Part shown: positions 27,167 through 35,021 of the stretch, one piece after another
Position numbering within the stretch: position 1 is the first letter of the stretch
Layout of the letters: every line of letters starts with the position of its first letter
Assembly: GCA_024642285.1 (NCBI GenBank)
Contig: JAHEBJ010000022.1
Location: forward strand, 1-37,203
Source of the DNA: Sphingobacteriales bacterium
GTDB taxonomy: Bacteria > Bacteroidota > Bacteroidia > Chitinophagales > Chitinophagaceae
DNA: 37,203 bases
Reading direction: 5' to 3'
Made by a program: the position numbers and the translations under genes
Notes under the pieces: model-generated
Databases searched by the model: none
What the model was told of the DNA's origin: nothing
What the model saw: the letters and a program-made list of their open reading frames with translations, nothing else

Positions 27167-27652
27167 TTAATTAGATTTAACCTTAAAGCTCCAGGTTATT
27201 TTAAATTCAGCAACAATTTCATTGTCTTTGTTTTTGCCGTATGATCTTGCGGTAAAAATCCTTCCTTCACCGCTTATAACGGCATCTTCAATGGTTTGCC
27301 TGATGCCAGATCCATCTTCGCAGGTAAAAATAGTAATGCCGGTCGCTTTCTTCTGGAAGTTTCCTTCAATATTAGTTACCAGCATACTTACTGAAGGTTG
27401 CCGCTTGTATATATGTGCAAGTGCCAACACTCCCGTACTCATTTCTGCAGCCATACTCAGGCAGGCAAAATAGGTGCTCTTAAAAGGATTTTTGCTGAAC
27501 CATTTATATGAAATTTTTACAGCACATTGTTTTTCATCGGCATATACAACACGTACACCAGAAAAAAATGCGGCGGGTAGTTTCGATAAAAGGAACAGCC
27601 GGAATTTTATGGGATGCTTTATGGTTTGCAGGAACAGGTTTGCGTTGCTCAT
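27167..27652 (-). CDS. DUF4442 hotdog-fold, thioesterase-like protein
   Basis: A 161-residue soluble protein with the hotdog pattern of DUF4442 (thioesterase-like). The segment KISYKWFSKNPFKSTYFACLSMAAEMSTG matches the family's start of the central helix: NPF-x-S-x-Y-F-A is the hallmark, followed by AAEMSTG in the hotdog helix. Later strands include VSMLVTNIEGNFQKKA and DNEIVAEFKITWSFKVK. Members are assumed to act on acyl-CoA or related thioesters, but no substrate is known. It stands alone: 116 bp from maeB and 93 bp from the thioredoxin gene, with a repeat-rich gap on the latter side. Confidence 0.8.
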   Translation of the reverse strand: MSNANLFLQTIKHPIKFRLFLLSKLPAAFFSGVRVVYADEKQCAVKISYKWFSKNPFKSTYFACLSMAAEMSTGVLALAHIYKRQPSVSMLVTNIEGNFQKKATGITIFTCEDGSGIRQTIEDAVISGEGRIFTARSYGKNKDNEIVAEFKITWSFKVKSN

Positions 27653-27713
27653 AAGTAACTTAATATTTTAGATGTAATATTTAATATTGGATTGAGTCGT
27701 CTTGTGTTTAGCA

Positions 27714-27746
27714 ATATTCAATCTCCCCTATTTAAATATTCAATCT
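27714..27746. repeat. Direct repeat ATATTCAATCT, two copies
   Basis: ATATTCAATCT occurs at 27714-27724 and 27736-27746, 11 bp apart, with related AATATTGGATTGA just upstream at about 27684. AT-rich spacer repeats of this kind are common between Bacteroidota genes. The second copy touches the end of the thioredoxin gene. Confidence 0.45.
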
Positions 27747-28237
27747 TAATCTCCATACATTTTCGGATTTAGAGCCCTGGGGCTCCACATCTCAAGAAAA
27801 GCCTGTACTTTGTTACGGTTGTAACTTTTTTTACCATCTTCCAGGTATTCGCTGTTTTGGATATGTATGCGTTCGCCTTTTTCGTTCAAGATGATGAAGA
27901 CCGGAAACCCAAAACGTTGGGCATAACCGTATTTTGCAAATATTTTTTTGTTTTCGTTTTCTTTGCTCCAGTTTAAATGATACCAAACAAAGCTGGCATT
28001 GATTACCGAATCAATTTTTTCATCGGCTTTGCAAAACCTCGCAAACTCGATACACCAGCTGCACCAGTTACCACCACCTTGTAATAAAACATATTTGTTT
28101 TCGGTATTGGCTTTTTTAATAGCTGCAGCAATATCTTTTTCTGCATCTGCATCTGGCGTATACAATTTGCTGCCTTCGGTTTGTGCGTAGCAGGTAAAAC
28201 TGAAAACGCAAAAACAAATGATGAATATTTTTTTCAT
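27746..28237 (-). CDS. Secreted thioredoxin-fold protein with WCSWC motif
   Basis: A 163-residue periplasmic protein. The signal peptide (residues 1-19) ends CYAQ. The thioredoxin-like domain has the redox pair C59-S-W-C62 in GGGNWCSWCIEFARF, close to the start of the central helix, and a cis-proline loop in RFGFPVFIILNEKG. A further cysteine (C69) lies one helix turn on. It looks like the Thioredoxin_7/DsbD-gamma-like group. It would reduce or oxidise disulfides of exported proteins; the partner is unknown. The start lies 12 bp after the stop of the papain-like peptidase, which needs a free catalytic cysteine, so the pair may work together (inference). Confidence 0.85.
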   Translation of the reverse strand: MKKIFIICFCVFSFTCYAQTEGSKLYTPDADAEKDIAAAIKKANTENKYVLLQGGGNWCSWCIEFARFCKADEKIDSVINASFVWYHLNWSKENENKKIFAKYGYAQRFGFPVFIILNEKGERIHIQNSEYLEDGKKSYNRNKVQAFLEMWSPRALNPKMYGD

Positions 28238-28249
28238 TGGTTCTAATTT

Positions 28250-29836
28250 TTATTTATTCACTTCAACAACGCAAAGTACAGCCTGCTGTTGCGCATTATC
28301 AGCTCTGAAATTAATTCTTCCTCCGTTATCGGCAGCAAATCGGACCCCTGAAACGCCATTTTGTTTTAAAGCATCTGCAACCTTAGCGGCATAGCCAGTC
28401 TGCGTACTGGCTGTAATGGCCTTGTTAACAGCAAACCAATCCAATGCCTGTTTGGTCACCACAACAGCAAATACATCTTTGTTTCCAACATTATCCGGCA
28501 CTAAACTTTTGCCGCGTGGAAATAAGCGGTAACCGGTAATTCCGCAATAGGGCGAGAACGATGTTTTTGCTGGATCTTCTGCTGAAGGGTATGGAAACAA
28601 AGTATAACTGCTGCCATCTGTCTCCTGTCCAAAAATATAGGTGTAACATTCGGTTGAGTTCTTGATCTCCATTTTAAATTTTGTTCCAGGTGCAAGAGTG
28701 CTTACCGTTTCAAAAATATTTCCGTTTTTTAATTTTAGAGGAATATATTGTTTATCATCATTTTTAACCAAACCAATAGCCGCTTCAAACGAAACATTTA
28801 CAGCTGCTCCACGTTTCGGCATTGGATCAATACCATAGGCCTCACGGGTAAATTCTTTAAAGTCGGCATAACGAACCCAGGCAACACCGTTAACACCCCA
28901 CTCGGGACCCCAACTGTTCATGATTTGTACTGCCTGCTTGCGGTCGTCGTAACCAATCACACACATAGCATGTCCGCCAAATCCCATCTGACTGCGGTCT
29001 TCATTGGTTGGTGTCCATAAATCTTTCCCCATCATACCCTGCATAAATGAACCGCCTACCATCATGCCAATAACAACCGGAGCATCTTTTGCAAGATGTT
29101 CTTTTACGGCCCGGACACTTATTCCTTCAACGCCTTCACCGTTGGTTAATCTTGTAAAACCGTGCATACGGTTTTGTGCTGCTTTGTTTTCTAAAACAGA
29201 ATTAGGCTGTCTGCTGCAATCCTGATCGCTATATGGAAAATCGCTAAAGGAGACAACGCCTTTTTTCTGCATCAGTTCCATAGCGTTTTGAATATATGCT
29301 CCCTGGCATCCTTCCAATCCAATTTGGTTATAAACAAATGCCGGACTGTATGCAGTGTTGTTTCCGCTCTGCCCGGTTGATGCCGCTTCTACAATTGTTC
29401 TTGCTGCATAAGTTGAACTCCATGCTACACAGGATCCTTGTTGGCCCTGATTTTTACGGTCGGGAGCAAAACGTAATAAAGAAACCGATTCGGGCAGTGG
29501 ATTCTTGGTATTGTCATCGCTCAGTCCCTCATATACACTTGCTTTCTTAAATTCATTCGGGTTGAAATTATATCCGCTTTGCGAAAAAAGATTTTGAATA
29601 GCATTGGAGCCCCCGCCGGAACTATTTCTGAAGAAGAAAAAATACGCTGCACCTGCTGCAACCAATAGCAGTAATATTTTTTTACCCCCGCCCTTGCCTC
29701 CGAATAAAGAAAGCAATAACGGCAAAAAACTCAACAATCCACCGCCACCTCCAACGCTTCGGCCACCGCCTCCGTTTGTTTGACTATCATCAAAATCCTG
29801 TTGATCCCTCGGATCATCTTCCATACGAATTGGCAT
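28250..29836 (-). CDS. Membrane-anchored papain-like (C1) peptidase with DUF4384-like tail
   Basis: A 528-residue protein with an unusual build. Residues 1-52 are charged and glycine-rich (SVGGGGGLLSFLPLLLSLFG), like the N-terminus of the YpfJ-type neutral zinc metallopeptidases. A membrane helix (53-70, ILLLLVAAGAAYFFFF) follows. The papain fold spans about 115-330 with a complete triad: C136 in NQGQQGSCVAW, H289 in GGHAMCVIGYD and N307 in MNSWGPEWG. Q130 or Q132/Q133 would form the oxyanion hole. The C-terminal part (about 345-470: TECYTYIFGQETDGSSYTLF) resembles DUF4384. The catalytic domain would face the periplasm. Substrate unknown. It heads an operon with the thioredoxin-like gene 12 bp downstream. 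Confidence 0.88.
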   Translation of the reverse strand: MPIRMEDDPRDQQDFDDSQTNGGGGRSVGGGGGLLSFLPLLLSLFGGKGGGKKILLLLVAAGAAYFFFFRNSSGGGSNAIQNLFSQSGYNFNPNEFKKASVYEGLSDDNTKNPLPESVSLLRFAPDRKNQGQQGSCVAWSSTYAARTIVEAASTGQSGNNTAYSPAFVYNQIGLEGCQGAYIQNAMELMQKKGVVSFSDFPYSDQDCSRQPNSVLENKAAQNRMHGFTRLTNGEGVEGISVRAVKEHLAKDAPVVIGMMVGGSFMQGMMGKDLWTPTNEDRSQMGFGGHAMCVIGYDDRKQAVQIMNSWGPEWGVNGVAWVRYADFKEFTREAYGIDPMPKRGAAVNVSFEAAIGLVKNDDKQYIPLKLKNGNIFETVSTLAPGTKFKMEIKNSTECYTYIFGQETDGSSYTLFPYPSAEDPAKTSFSPYCGITGYRLFPRGKSLVPDNVGNKDVFAVVVTKQALDWFAVNKAITASTQTGYAAKVADALKQNGVSGVRFAADNGGRINFRADNAQQQAVLCVVEVNK

Positions 29837-29944
29837 AATAAAAGCTTTAGGTTTAAAAGTAAGAAGTTTTTAGATAATGACTTCTCTCTTTTATTCAATA
29901 GCCATGCCAACCCGATTGTATTACTGTAGCAAAATACTATAACT

Positions 29945-30210
29945 TTTGGGCTACTTAACTGAATACTTAAAATCAACTTTCTTTTCCTTTCCGGGTGCCA
30001 ATTGAACCGTCTATTTTAATTTGCCGGTTTCACTGTCAAGATCAGCCTCCTTGTTTTCTATTTTATCAACTTCCACTTTTGTCATGGTGCCTGTGGTGTA
30101 GGCATCAATGTATTTACTATATACAGTATCTAATTCTATTCATTTGTCTTTCTTACTGCACGAAAAAAAAGAGGAACAGAAAAAAACAGGTTGCGTAAAA
30201 AAGTTGTACT
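29945..30210 (-). pseudogene. Decayed chimeric gene: lipoprotein start joined to DUF4139 end
   Basis: The minus strand of the 586-bp gap 29837-30422 holds a broken frame. A hydrophobic leader (about 30210-30161) runs into SCSKKDK, a lipobox (Cys codon at 30160-30158), but no start codon is in frame. After a TGA (30142-30140) the same frame goes on: IELDTVYSKYIDAYTTGTM, like the mature start of Bacteroidota A2M-type lipoproteins. From 30082 it reads TKVEVDKIENKEADLDSETG, KLK, a TAG (30013-30011), TVQLAPGKEKKVDFKYSVK, a second TAG (29953-29951) and PK. This is the end of a DUF4139 domain: family members have Trp and Tyr at the two stops. Both parts are recognised by eye from remembered family patterns. 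Confidence 0.6.
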
Positions 30211-30390
30211 GAACTTTTGTTTACGGGGGCTTCGGTCGAGTTCCATAATTTGTAATTGGTTGTTGAAGTTAGGTTGAAACTGATGGATTCACCAATATCG
30301 GGATTTTTTATTTGTTGTGTAAATGTTGAAAGAAAAAACGATATCTGCAATGGCAGCTTATCAGGTTTTAGTTATTCAATTTATAAATCC

Positions 30391-30410
30391 TGCCTGCCGG
30401 CTGGCAGGCA
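30391..30410. repeat. REP-like palindrome TGCCTGCCGGCTGGCAGGCA
   Basis: An 8-bp GC-rich stem (TGCCTGCC / GGCAGGCA) around GGCT, flanked by A7 on one side, standing out in an AT-rich gap, 12 bp after the stop of the secreted protein gene. The sequence matches a widespread Bacteroidota extragenic palindrome as I remember it. As it has no U-tract downstream on the minus strand it is not a classic terminator there, though it could protect the 3' end. Confidence 0.6.
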
Positions 30411-30422
30411 AAAAAAATGCTT

Positions 30423-30815
30423 TCAATTGATCTTGGTCACCGAAACGTTGTAAGAACCGTTAGTTAGTGACGATGACATTTCCTGTGTAAAGGAATCGCC
30501 GGATGTTGTGATGATCTTCACTTTCACTTCCATGTTAGACGGGAAGTCTATCTTGTTTTCATTTCTGATCACCTTGTCTAGTTTAAGTGTGTAAGAGCAG
30601 TTGTCCTGCCAGGTAATTCTGAAACGAACCACCGCTTTCAAAGCGTCGCTGCTTTCAGTTTGATACATACCTTTTCGTTCTGCAATGGTAACGACGCCGG
30701 CACGGGCATCGGCAATCCTGAATTTACCTTCATGGAATTTGTAGCAATCGGGTTGTTGGCTGAAAGCCAAAACGGGCAACAGGATTAATGTAAGTATGAA
30801 TAATTTTTTAAGCAT
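30423..30815 (-). CDS. Small secreted protein, conserved in Bacteroidota, function unknown
   Basis: A 130-residue protein with a signal peptide (residues 1-20, ending AFSQ). The mature part starts with DCYKFHEGKFRI and carries a TIAERKGMYQTE segment, then FRITWQDNCSYTLKLDKV. This layout (C-x3-F-x-x-G-K-F, then an I-x-R-x-x-x-x-Q-x-E stretch, then W-x-x-x-C-x-Y) is one I recall from many short uncharacterised Bacteroidota exported proteins. Two cysteines may form a disulfide. No enzymatic motif. The gene follows lysA by 6 bp and is thus probably co-transcribed with it. Confidence 0.75.
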   Translation of the reverse strand: MLKKLFILTLILLPVLAFSQQPDCYKFHEGKFRIADARAGVVTIAERKGMYQTESSDALKAVVRFRITWQDNCSYTLKLDKVIRNENKIDFPSNMEVKVKIITTSGDSFTQEMSSSLTNGSYNVSVTKIN

Positions 30816-30821
30816 TAAAAT

Positions 30822-32030
30822 TTAGATCACCTGGTTGCGTAGCAAATCCTCAAACTCATCTCTTCTACGTATCAATTGTGCCTTGCTATCTTTTACCAAA
30901 ACTTCTGCAGGTTTTAATCTCGAGTTAAAATTGCTACTCATTTCAAAACCATAGGCGCCTGCATTATAAAATACCAGGAAGTCATTTTCCCGAATTTCGT
31001 TTATTTTCCGGTCAAAAGCAAACGTATCGGTTTCGCAGATGTTACCTACTATATTATATATGCGTTCGGCACCGGTTGGGTTGCTGATATTTTCAATGTG
31101 ATGATAGGCTTCGTACATCATTGGCCTTATTAGATGATTGAAACCACTGTTAACGCCGGCAAAAAGTGCAGCAGGTGTTTGCTTGATCACATTTGTCTTT
31201 ACAACAAAATAACCAGCCTGGCTTACTAAATATTTTCCTGGTTCAAACCATATCTCCAGTTCTTTTACTTTGGGGTTTTCGAATTCAGCAATGGCCTGTG
31301 CAATTTTTTCTCCCAGTAAATCAACGTCTGTTTCTGCATCTTCATGCTGATAGGGAACTTTAAACCCGCTGCCAAGATCAATGTATTTTAAATTAGGGAA
31401 GTGTTCAATTGTATTCAGCATCACATCAAGCCCCAATAAAAAAACATTGATATCTTTTATTTCGCTGCCGGTGTGCATGTGCACACCTTCAACATTTAAT
31501 TTGGTTGTTTTTACAACACGCTCAATATGCCGCATCTGGTGGATGGAGATGCCAAATTTACTATCCACATGACCTGTAGAAATTTTAAAATTTCCTCCAG
31601 CCATAATGTGCGGATTCAGCCTAATGCAGACTGGATATGAGTTTCCGAATCTTGTGCCGAATTGCTCAAGAATAGAAATATTATCAATGTTGATATTTAC
31701 ACCGAGGTCTTTTGCTTCAACAATTTCATCAAAATCAACACAGTTTGGTGTGTACAGAATATTTTTTAGTTCAAAGCCAGCCATCAAACCCAGCTTTACT
31801 TCATGAATGCTGACACAATCAAGTGAAGCGCCAATTGAAAGAATATGCTTCAACACATTAACATTGGTTAGCGATTTACAGGCATAAAAAAAACGGGCAT
31901 TGCTTTTCTTAAAAGCATTTTTCAATTTGTTGTATTGTTCTGTTATACGTTCGGCATGGTACACATATACAGGTGTACCAAATTCGTTGGCAATTTCTGT
32001 TAATTGTTGATTAGAAAGAGTTTGTTGCAT
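30822..32030 (-). CDS. lysA: Diaminopimelate decarboxylase
   Basis: Forms L-lysine from meso-diaminopimelate, the last step of lysine synthesis; PLP-dependent, fold type III. The 402-residue protein has the PLP lysine K52 in FFYACKSLTNVNVL, the glycine-rich phosphate region LKYIDLGSGFKVPY, EPGKYLVSQAG, and CETDTFAFDR in the place of the usual CESGD loop that provides the substrate-binding cysteine. HMHTGSEI replaces the more common HIGSQ. The Bacteroidota enzymes show this same variation, as far as I recall. It is probably the middle gene of an operon: 53 bp after mrp, 6 bp before the small secreted protein. Confidence 0.92.
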   Translation of the reverse strand: MQQTLSNQQLTEIANEFGTPVYVYHAERITEQYNKLKNAFKKSNARFFYACKSLTNVNVLKHILSIGASLDCVSIHEVKLGLMAGFELKNILYTPNCVDFDEIVEAKDLGVNINIDNISILEQFGTRFGNSYPVCIRLNPHIMAGGNFKISTGHVDSKFGISIHQMRHIERVVKTTKLNVEGVHMHTGSEIKDINVFLLGLDVMLNTIEHFPNLKYIDLGSGFKVPYQHEDAETDVDLLGEKIAQAIAEFENPKVKELEIWFEPGKYLVSQAGYFVVKTNVIKQTPAALFAGVNSGFNHLIRPMMYEAYHHIENISNPTGAERIYNIVGNICETDTFAFDRKINEIRENDFLVFYNAGAYGFEMSSNFNSRLKPAEVLVKDSKAQLIRRRDEFEDLLRNQVI

Positions 32031-32083
32031 GTGCTAAAATAAGAAATGAAACGATGATTGTTTTGATTGATAAATTGAAAAAC

Positions 32084-33181
32084 TTATTGGGCAACAATTT
32101 CCTGAATCTGGGTGGGCTCCAGGTTGGCGTTACGCATGGCAATACCACGTACAGCATTGGCTGCAAAATCCATAAATGCTTTTTTGGTGATGGTATCGTC
32201 GCCAACCATAGCCGGTATACCAATGTCGCCTCCTTCACGAATGCTTTCAACAATCGGTATCTGCCCCAGAAAGGGGATATCAAAATCTTCCGCCAGATTT
32301 TTGCCACCGTCTTTTCCAAAAATATAATATTTGTTATCGGGCAGTTCCGACGGCGTGAAATAACTCATGTTCTCCACCAAGCCAATAACAGGAACTTTCA
32401 ACTGCGCCTGTCCGAACATGGCAATACCTTTTTTTGCATCGGCCAAGGCAACAGTTTGCGGAGTAGTTACTACAATCACGCCGGTAACCGGTACAGTTTG
32501 TACAATAGTTAAATGAATATCGCCGGTGCCAGGTGGCATATCTATAACTAAATAATCCAGTTCGCCCCAGTCAACCTCGCTAACAAACTGGCGAATGGCA
32601 CTGCTTACCATCGGCCCACGCCAAACCACCGCCTGCTTTTCATCAATCAGCAAACCAATGCTCATCATTTTAATACCGAACTTTTCAATGGGTACAATTA
32701 ATCCTTTACCATCAACTTCTCTCATCAATGGCCTTTCGCCCCTTACTCCAAACATAATGTGCTGACTTGGTCCGTAAATATCAGCATCCATCAAACCAAC
32801 TTTGGCACCACCTTGGGCCAATGCCAAAGCAAGATTAGATGAAACGGTACTTTTTCCTACACCACCTTTTCCACTCACTACAGCAATAATATTTTTAACG
32901 TCAGCTAAAATTGTTTTTCCATCCTTACGGTTGCTGCTGGTGTTGCTGGTAAAGTTTACTGTTACTATGGCTTCCTTGTTAACCAATAGTTTTACCGCAT
33001 TTATACAGGCATTCATAATCATATCCTTCAGCGGGCAGGCGGGCGTTGTAAGTACCACTGTAAATGAAACTTTATTACCATCAATTGCAATATCTTTCAC
33101 CATATTAAGTGTAACCAGGTCTTTGCCAAGGTCGGGTTCCTGCACATTGCTAAGTGCCTTTAAAATATCATCGTTTGTCAT
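32084..33181 (-). CDS. mrp: Mrp/ApbC-family iron-sulfur carrier ATPase
   Basis: A cytoplasmic P-loop ATPase thought to carry and deliver Fe-S clusters. The 365-residue protein has an N-terminal MIP18/DUF59 domain (residues about 3-80, with the conserved C49 in TTPACPLKDM), then the deviant Walker A GKGGVGKS at 104-111, followed by VGLMDADIYGPS and DYLVIDMPPGTGD. The cluster-binding CxxC expected after VENMSYF is absent: the loop reads FTPSELPDNKYYIFG. I recall that Bacteroidota Mrp proteins share this loss, so it is a lineage trait, not damage. It probably heads the mrp-lysA operon. Confidence 0.92.
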   Translation of the reverse strand: MTNDDILKALSNVQEPDLGKDLVTLNMVKDIAIDGNKVSFTVVLTTPACPLKDMIMNACINAVKLLVNKEAIVTVNFTSNTSSNRKDGKTILADVKNIIAVVSGKGGVGKSTVSSNLALALAQGGAKVGLMDADIYGPSQHIMFGVRGERPLMREVDGKGLIVPIEKFGIKMMSIGLLIDEKQAVVWRGPMVSSAIRQFVSEVDWGELDYLVIDMPPGTGDIHLTIVQTVPVTGVIVVTTPQTVALADAKKGIAMFGQAQLKVPVIGLVENMSYFTPSELPDNKYYIFGKDGGKNLAEDFDIPFLGQIPIVESIREGGDIGIPAMVGDDTITKKAFMDFAANAVRGIAMRNANLEPTQIQEIVAQ

Positions 33182-33216
33182 CGTTCAATTATTTGTTAAA
33201 AAACCAATTTGAACGG

Positions 33217-33224
33217 CAAATTTA
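33217..33224 (-). promoter_or_regulatory. Predicted mrp -7 box
   Basis: TAAATTTG on the minus strand fits TAnnTTTG exactly, about 36 bp before the mrp start codon. No clear -33 TTTG is seen. Confidence 0.4.
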
Positions 33225-33241
33225 AACATTGATGCCCTTAC

Positions 33242-33275
33242 TTTGTTTATTAATTAAGGAATGTTGTTATTTTTG
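33242..33275 (+). promoter_or_regulatory. Predicted promoter of the CarboxypepD_reg-like gene
   Basis: TTTG at 33242-33245, a 22-base spacer, and TATTTTTG at 33268-33275 make a full Bacteroidota promoter. Transcription would start near 33282, giving a leader of about 30 bases. Confidence 0.55.
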
Positions 33276-33313
33276 GCAAGTACTGATGTAGTTAATACTT
33301 ATTTTAAATTTTA

Positions 33314-33952
33314 ATGAAGAGACTAATACCATTTTTTTTAATTGCTGCTTTTGTATTTCCTGTTGCTGCCAAAGCGCAGTTCGAAACTTTTAAAGATTCC
33401 GTGGTACAGCTTTATGGTATTGTAATGACAGCCGACAGCCTCAAAGGTCTGGAATCTGTGAGTGTTGTAATAAAGGGGCAAAACCGGGGAACGATAACCA
33501 ATAATAAGGGTGTTTTTAGTATTGTGGTATTAAAAGGCGATCAGGTAGAGTTTACGAGCATCGGGTATAAACCAAAGACAATTACCATTCCGGCCAATAT
33601 TGAAGGAAATCAACATAGCGTGATTCAGTTGATGGTTAATGATACAGTTTATCTTGCGGCGACTATTATTAAAGCCCGGCCGAGTAAGGCCCAGTTTGAA
33701 CGTGACTTTGTGAATGCTGAAATGCCCGACGATTATATAACGGTAGCCAGAAAAAATAATAATGAAGCAACCCGCCGGATGCTGGTTGCTAACATGCCCA
33801 CCGACGGAAGAGAAGCCGGTAATCAGTATTTGAGGCAATATGCCAATAAATCCTATTATTCCGGTCAGGCACCACCCATGAATATTTTTAACCCTTTTGC
33901 CTGGAATGAATTTATCAAAGCATGGAAGAGGGGAGATTTTAAGAATAAATAA
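33314..33952 (+). CDS. Secreted protein with CarboxypepD_reg-like domain
   Basis: A 212-residue exported protein: signal peptide residues 1-22 (ending AKAQ). Residues about 30-110 form the beta-sandwich of the CarboxypepD_reg-like family (PF13715 type): LYGIVMTADSLKGLESVSVV, IKGQNRGTITNNKGVFSIVV, and VEFTSIGYKPKTI are the diagnostic strands, as at the N-terminus of SusC/TonB-dependent receptors. There is no plug or barrel after it. Residues 120-212 are polar and helical, ending in a basic tail (KAWKRGDFKNK). The family usually acts as a binding or regulatory module in the periplasm; no specific role is known for these stand-alone forms. Confidence 0.85.
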   Translation: MKRLIPFFLIAAFVFPVAAKAQFETFKDSVVQLYGIVMTADSLKGLESVSVVIKGQNRGTITNNKGVFSIVVLKGDQVEFTSIGYKPKTITIPANIEGNQHSVIQLMVNDTVYLAATIIKARPSKAQFERDFVNAEMPDDYITVARKNNNEATRRMLVANMPTDGREAGNQYLRQYANKSYYSGQAPPMNIFNPFAWNEFIKAWKRGDFKNK

Positions 33953-34014
33953 TAAAGGGACCTTTCCAAACACTTTTTTAGTTTTTCCCTAATTTTTTCA
34001 CAGATTTTTTTGCA

Positions 34015-34048
34015 TTTGCTTACCAGCTTAGTAAATATATTATAATTG
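34015..34048 (+). promoter_or_regulatory. Predicted aroK promoter
   Basis: TTTG at 34015-34018 and TATAATTG at 34041-34048 (one mismatch to TAnnTTTG) are 22 bases apart, the same spacing as in the promoter at 33242. The leader would be about 25 bases. Confidence 0.4.
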
Positions 34049-34080
34049 ACTTTCTTTGCAGCAGGGAATCAAAATTTAGT

Positions 34081-34626
34081 ATGAATAAAATGAGCAACTC
34101 AATTTCTAATGGTCATGGCGGAAGAATTTTCCTCATTGGATTTATGGGCAGCGGCAAATCTTACTGGGGACGTAAATGGGCCGCTGAGTATTATTATGAT
34201 TTTTATGACCTTGATGAAGTAATAGAATCTGAACAACAGCAAACAATCGCAAATTTATTTGAGCAGAAGGGAGAAGACTGGTTTCGAAAAACTGAGTCGG
34301 AAGCATTAAGAAAATTTGCGGAGAAAGATAATTGCATCATTGCCTGCGGCGGAGGTACAGCCTGTTTCAATGCTAATATCGATTGGATGAATGCGCAAGG
34401 TAAAACTGTTTACCTGATGGCTGATCCGCAATATATTTTTGACCGGGTTATGGATGAACAGGAAAAAAGGCCACTGATAAAAAATCTGAATCCTGCCGAA
34501 CTGCTTTTTTTTATTGAACAAAAACTAAAAGAACGGGAATCATTTTATAAAAAGGCATGCGTTGTTTTACCGGTTGAAGAGCTAAGCGAAAGTGCAACAC
34601 CAGATTTTATAATTAATACAGAATAA
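34081..34626 (+). CDS. aroK: Shikimate kinase
   Basis: Phosphorylates shikimate at the 3-hydroxyl with ATP, the fifth step of the chorismate pathway. The 181-residue protein has the P-loop GFMGSGKS at 20-27, the shikimate-binding DLDEVIE at 43-49, R69 in FRKTESEAL, the CGGGTA loop at 89-94, and R130 in the lid (EKRPLI). A 13-residue polar extension precedes the core; the second ATG at 34090 would also serve. It is followed after 8 bp by the DUF423 gene, so the two are probably co-transcribed. Confidence 0.96.
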   Translation: MNKMSNSISNGHGGRIFLIGFMGSGKSYWGRKWAAEYYYDFYDLDEVIESEQQQTIANLFEQKGEDWFRKTESEALRKFAEKDNCIIACGGGTACFNANIDWMNAQGKTVYLMADPQYIFDRVMDEQEKRPLIKNLNPAELLFFIEQKLKERESFYKKACVVLPVEELSESATPDFIINTE

Positions 34627-34634
34627 AATATTTT

Positions 34635-35021
34635 ATGCACAAGCCATTTTTAAGAACTGCTGCGATATTGGGTGCACTATGTGTGGTACTTGGTGCATTT
34701 GCAGCCCATAAATTGAAGCAAATATTATCACCGGAAACTTTGCAGGTGTTTGAAACTGCCGTGCGTTACCAGTTTTATCATGTAATTGCATTGCTGGGTA
34801 CGGGCATTTTATTTAAAGAATTTGCAAACAAATTTACCAAATGGGCAGGTTACCTTTTTATAACTGGTGTTATTCTTTTCAGCGGATCATTGTATCTGCT
34901 TTGTTACATGAATTATAACAGCATTTCGATGAATTGGATTGGCGCTATAACGCCGTTTGGAGGAGCGGCATTTGTAGCCGGTTGGATTAGCCTTTTTTTA
35001 GGCGTTGCTAAGAAAAACTAA
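34635..35021 (+). CDS. DUF423 (YgdD-family) inner membrane protein
   Basis: A 128-residue protein with four membrane helices (about residues 7-25, 46-61, 70-90 and 98-124). The opening (RTAAILGALCVVLGAFAAHKLKQ, with the GAFAAH signature), FETAVRYQFYHVIALL and the last helix ITPFGGAAFVAGWISLFLGV are the conserved features of DUF423. Function unknown. It follows aroK by 8 bp. Its TAA overlaps the TAG of the convergent histidine kinase gene by 2 bases within a 4-base overlap of the two genes; no terminator hairpin separates them. Confidence 0.93.
   Translation: MHKPFLRTAAILGALCVVLGAFAAHKLKQILSPETLQVFETAVRYQFYHVIALLGTGILFKEFANKFTKWAGYLFITGVILFSGSLYLLCYMNYNSISMNWIGAITPFGGAAFVAGWISLFLGVAKKN

Noticed and set aside
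30153-30350. Minus-strand frame of about 65 codons containing NPDIGESISFNLTSTTNYKL, overlapping the pseudogene leader.
   Set aside because: Composition looks protein-like, but it has only a TTG start, ends in a Phe/Leu run from T-tracts and matches nothing I know. It could be a remnant of a further gene; I do not call it.
33953-33985. Possible terminator after the CarboxypepD_reg-like gene (AAAGG-GA-CCTTT followed by T-rich sequence).
   Set aside because: Stem of only 5 bp with a 2-base loop; not stable enough to claim.
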